From positions 1-7,842 of the forward strand of contig JAHFJU010000061.1 in NCBI GenBank assembly GCA_023245725.1: a stretch of DNA of 7,842 nt. The letters run 5' to 3'. Positions 6,119 through 7,842 of the stretch are shown one piece after another. Every line of letters starts with the position of its first letter. Within the stretch, counting starts at the first letter, position 1. This DNA is from Candidatus Peregrinibacteria bacterium (lineage in GTDB: Bacteria > Patescibacteriota > Gracilibacteria > UBA1369 > UM-FILTER-53-11). A program made the translations under genes and the position numbers. The notes under the pieces were generated by a model. It was not told where the DNA came from, ran no database searches, and worked only from the letters and a program-made list of their open reading frames with translations.

Positions 6119-7108
6119 ATGAGAACTTTATTAGGTATTTTGGCTTCAATCCCATTTCTATTTGTTCTTTCTGGAATGGTCGTAATGTTGGCTTTCTCAA
6201 GGACTTATTTCGATTCGGAGTCGTTGTCGAAAAAAATAATTCCAGACAGTTACAACAATGCTACTTTGTTAATTGCAGAACACTTTTCTGCAACCGACCG
6301 CGAAATGACCTCTGTAATTGTTGAACGAGTTCGTGCTCTAATTAGTCCTAAAGATTATTCTGACATTATTCAGACAGGATTTGATGAGTCTATGAAATCG
6401 CTTCAGGAAGCTCAAAATACTGAAGAAATTAATTTGAATCTTGTTCCTATTAAAAATAAGTTAACTGGAATAATTGAATCTTCGACTGGTAAAATCGGCA
6501 ATTGTACCGAAAAAGAAGAACTTAAGAGTCAGGTTTTAATGTGTGTTCCTCATGGTATTGGCTTAGAAGAAGGGCGAGCGAAAATGATGCAGAATTTAAA
6601 GCTGCTTGTATCTAATGAAATTCCCGATGTTGCTACATTTAAGAATACAGCTTCAAGTGACGGTGTAGCTTCTTCAACCGATACTGTGGCGAATGAAAAT
6701 TTACGTAATCAATTTAAGCAAATGGTAGATATGAGTGCTCAAGCGGGTCTTGTTCATTCAGGAATAACCGTAGCTATTGTTGTTGCGATTCTTGTATATG
6801 CTCTCCTTCAATTAATTCTTCAGTTTTCGGCGCACAGAGTTATGTATTTTGTTGGAGGCTTAACGTTTTTTGTTTCTGGAATGGTGAGAACAATCGCTTC
6901 AAATATTGCTGATTTGCCACGTGCTATCGGACTTCAAAATAGTCTGACATATGGGCAAGAACAGCTTATTCGCTTCGTTATTTCTGAGCCGCTTCCTCTT
7001 CTAAAAAATATGTCGACTGTTTTATCTATAGTCGGACTTTTAATTATTGTGTGTGGTTTTCTATACAAAAGACAAAGTGATATACGTAAAAGCGACGTCG
7101 TATTATAA
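6119..7108 (+). CDS. Unrecognised membrane protein with a large extracytoplasmic domain
   Basis: I do not recognise this 329-residue protein. It has one N-terminal membrane helix (about 4-26), a polar domain of about 185 residues (28-213) predicted outside the membrane, then three helices (about 214-236, 241-258 and 297-316) and a short basic cytoplasmic tail. Both termini are therefore probably inside. The outer domain begins with SYNNATLLIAEHFSATDREM, is largely helical in character and contains Cys129 and Cys142, 13 residues apart, suitable for a disulfide. A Ser/Thr/Ala-rich stretch at about 174-192 looks like a flexible linker before the membrane. The start at ATG 6119 is preferred to GTG 6110, which abuts the -10-like box. 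There is no Shine-Dalgarno sequence. The next gene, also a membrane protein, starts 12 nt after its stop, so they are probably one transcript. Confidence 0.75.
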   Translation: MRTLLGILASIPFLFVLSGMVVMLAFSRTYFDSESLSKKIIPDSYNNATLLIAEHFSATDREMTSVIVERVRALISPKDYSDIIQTGFDESMKSLQEAQNTEEINLNLVPIKNKLTGIIESSTGKIGNCTEKEELKSQVLMCVPHGIGLEEGRAKMMQNLKLLVSNEIPDVATFKNTASSDGVASSTDTVANENLRNQFKQMVDMSAQAGLVHSGITVAIVVAILVYALLQLILQFSAHRVMYFVGGLTFFVSGMVRTIASNIADLPRAIGLQNSLTYGQEQLIRFVISEPLPLLKNMSTVLSIVGLLIIVCGFLYKRQSDIRKSDVVL

Positions 7109-7109
7109 A
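7101..7109 (+). promoter_or_regulatory. Possible -10 box before the 132-residue membrane protein gene
   Basis: Overlapping TATTAT (7101-7106) and TATAAA (7104-7109), each one mismatch from consensus, lie 14 and 11 nt before the ATG at 7121. No good -35 box is present, and the region includes the end of the preceding gene. Cotranscription with the upstream gene remains at least as likely. Confidence 0.22.
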
Positions 7110-7120
7110 CAAAAATTGTT

Positions 7121-7519
7121 ATGAAGCCTCGATCATATCTCCTTATAATTATTTCATTCGCTATAGTTGGAATAGTTTCGTTGTATTTGGTGATTACAAA
7201 ATTTGAACCGTGTACAGACCCTGGGCAACTAACTCTATGTAAATCTGTTTCTGGTAGTGCTCTAGCATTGTTTGCTCTAAGCCTTTTTTTAGCACTACTT
7301 GGTTCTTTTATAGGATTGGGATTCGCAATGAGAATGATTTTTTCAAAAGAAGTGTACAGCGAGCATTTATCAATTTCTGTTCGCCAAGGACTCCTACTGA
7401 CGTTTTGTATTATGGGGGCGTTGGGGTTGTTACTTCTTTCTGCGCTTACTTGGTGGAGCGGGCTGCTATTGCTCAGCCTTATAATAATCGTTGAACTCTA
7501 CTTTTCGTCACGAAATTAA
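7121..7519 (+). CDS. Unrecognised four-helix membrane protein
   Basis: A 132-residue integral membrane protein with about four helices (residues 5-26, 44-70, 89-107 and 111-127). The first loop holds Cys31 and Cys40, nine residues apart and probably outside the membrane. The loop between helices 2 and 3 (RMIFSKEVYSEHLSISVRQG) carries the positive charges and is probably cytoplasmic. The C-terminal pattern 'VRQGLLL...LTWWSGLLLL...ELYF' recalls, from memory only, a short membrane protein family common in CPR genomes and without known function. The gene begins 12 nt after the preceding membrane protein gene, which suggests one operon and possibly one complex. No Shine-Dalgarno sequence is present; the bases before the ATG are A/T-rich. 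Confidence 0.72.
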   Translation: MKPRSYLLIIISFAIVGIVSLYLVITKFEPCTDPGQLTLCKSVSGSALALFALSLFLALLGSFIGLGFAMRMIFSKEVYSEHLSISVRQGLLLTFCIMGALGLLLLSALTWWSGLLLLSLIIIVELYFSSRN

Positions 7520-7522
7520 TAC

Positions 7523-7559
7523 GGCTTTTATAGATTCTTAAGCGGATTGTCTAAAAGCC
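7523..7559. terminator. Candidate bidirectional terminator between convergent genes
   Basis: GGCTTTTA (7523-7530) and TAAAAGCC (7552-7559) form a perfect 8-bp inverted repeat with a 21-nt loop. It straddles the facing 3' ends of the membrane protein gene and lepB, overlapping the lepB stop. On the + strand it is followed by GATTTTATT, on the minus strand by GTATTAATTT, both only partial T-tracts. The position supports a shared terminator; the long loop and interrupted T-tracts weaken it. Confidence 0.42.
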
Positions 7560-7842
7560 TGATTTTATTAAATGGCCAAAGAACCAAATCGGCCTTGCCT
7601 TCAATCCTCTCAAGTTTCAAAAAGTGCTCTGACTTTTCTTCGCATTGAGCAGTATTTTTTGTGCGAAAACATTGGCGTGAATCGGTGCTTTCTAAGCGGT
7701 TATCTCCCATAACGAAATAGTTTCCCGCTGGAACTGTGTGTTCAGTTGCCTCATACGTAACCATAGGAAATGTGTGTCCCTGATTTTTTTCGCTCAAATA
7801 TGTTTCTGGTAATTCCCACCAGCTTTGGTGTTCAGAATTCAT
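7528..7842 (-). CDS. lepB: Signal peptidase I, C-terminal part
   Basis: The last 104 residues of a membrane-anchored serine protease that cuts signal peptides from exported proteins. The frame runs to the right edge, and the ATG codon at 7842 is almost certainly internal, because the membrane anchor, catalytic serine and general-base lysine must lie upstream. The diagnostic box E is present: FVMGDNRLESTDSR, with GDNR at visible residues 46-49 and Ser52, Asp54 and Arg56 after it. The preceding VPAGNYF and the later GKADLVLWPFNKIR also match the family. Between DSR and GKA there are 25 residues including Cys58 and Cys67, longer than in E. coli or Bacillus enzymes. It is convergent, 8 bp away, with the upstream-lying membrane protein gene. 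Confidence 0.9.
   Translation of the reverse strand: MNSEHQSWWELPETYLSEKNQGHTFPMVTYEATEHTVPAGNYFVMGDNRLESTDSRQCFRTKNTAQCEEKSEHFLKLERIEGKADLVLWPFNKIRLLDNPLKNL

Noticed and set aside
7840..7842. ATG at 7842 as the start of lepB
   Set aside because: The visible protein lacks the membrane anchor and the catalytic serine and lysine, so the gene continues beyond the window.
1..7842. CRISPR array, insertion sequence, tRNA or rRNA gene, riboswitch
   Set aside because: No regularly spaced repeats, transposase, terminal inverted repeats or recognisable RNA cloverleaf were seen; gaps between genes are all under 100 bp.

Overview
The window is AT-rich, compactly coded bacterial DNA with seven complete genes and one gene cut at each end. 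It suggests a small-genome bacterium, most likely of the Patescibacteria/CPR type. The reasons are short intergenic gaps, several short unrecognised membrane proteins, an ABC-F protein with a degenerate second signature, and complete lack of Shine-Dalgarno sequences. This lineage call is an inference from general appearance, not from a marker gene. The genetic code looks standard for bacteria: of nine stops, four complete-gene stops plus lepB are TAA, three are TAG and one (fmt) is TGA.

Layout. From the left: the C-terminal part of a family-1 extracellular solute-binding protein (+), then a convergent ABC-F ATPase (-). The ABC-F gene is divergent from a DUF2130 coiled-coil/nuclease-like protein (+), and their two promoters sit back to back with -35 boxes 5 bp apart. 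The DUF2130 gene converges, 13 bp away, on a two-gene unit read leftward: fmt (methionyl-tRNA formyltransferase) and a small Cys-containing membrane protein, joined by an ATGA overlap. fmt is divergent from a DHH/DHHA1 phosphoesterase of the NrnA type (+). Two unrecognised multi-spanning membrane proteins follow on the + strand and converge, 8 bp away, on the C-terminal part of signal peptidase I (lepB, -).

How it fits together. Three genes serve translation or RNA turnover: fmt makes the initiator fMet-tRNA, the ABC-F protein probably acts on the ribosome, and the NrnA-type enzyme probably degrades short RNA oligonucleotides. The remaining recognisable genes serve the envelope (solute capture, signal-peptide removal, membrane proteins with paired outward-facing cysteines).

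The most interesting signal is regulatory. At the DUF2130 and DHH genes, near-consensus sigma-70 promoters lie so close to the coding sequence that the mRNA should begin 0 to about 4 nt before the ATG. A third gene (6119) has the same -10-to-ATG spacing. None of the seven visible starts has a Shine-Dalgarno sequence. This points to leaderless or near-leaderless initiation as a normal mode here. The DUF2130 -10 box also sits in a perfect 6-5-6 inverted repeat that looks like an operator.
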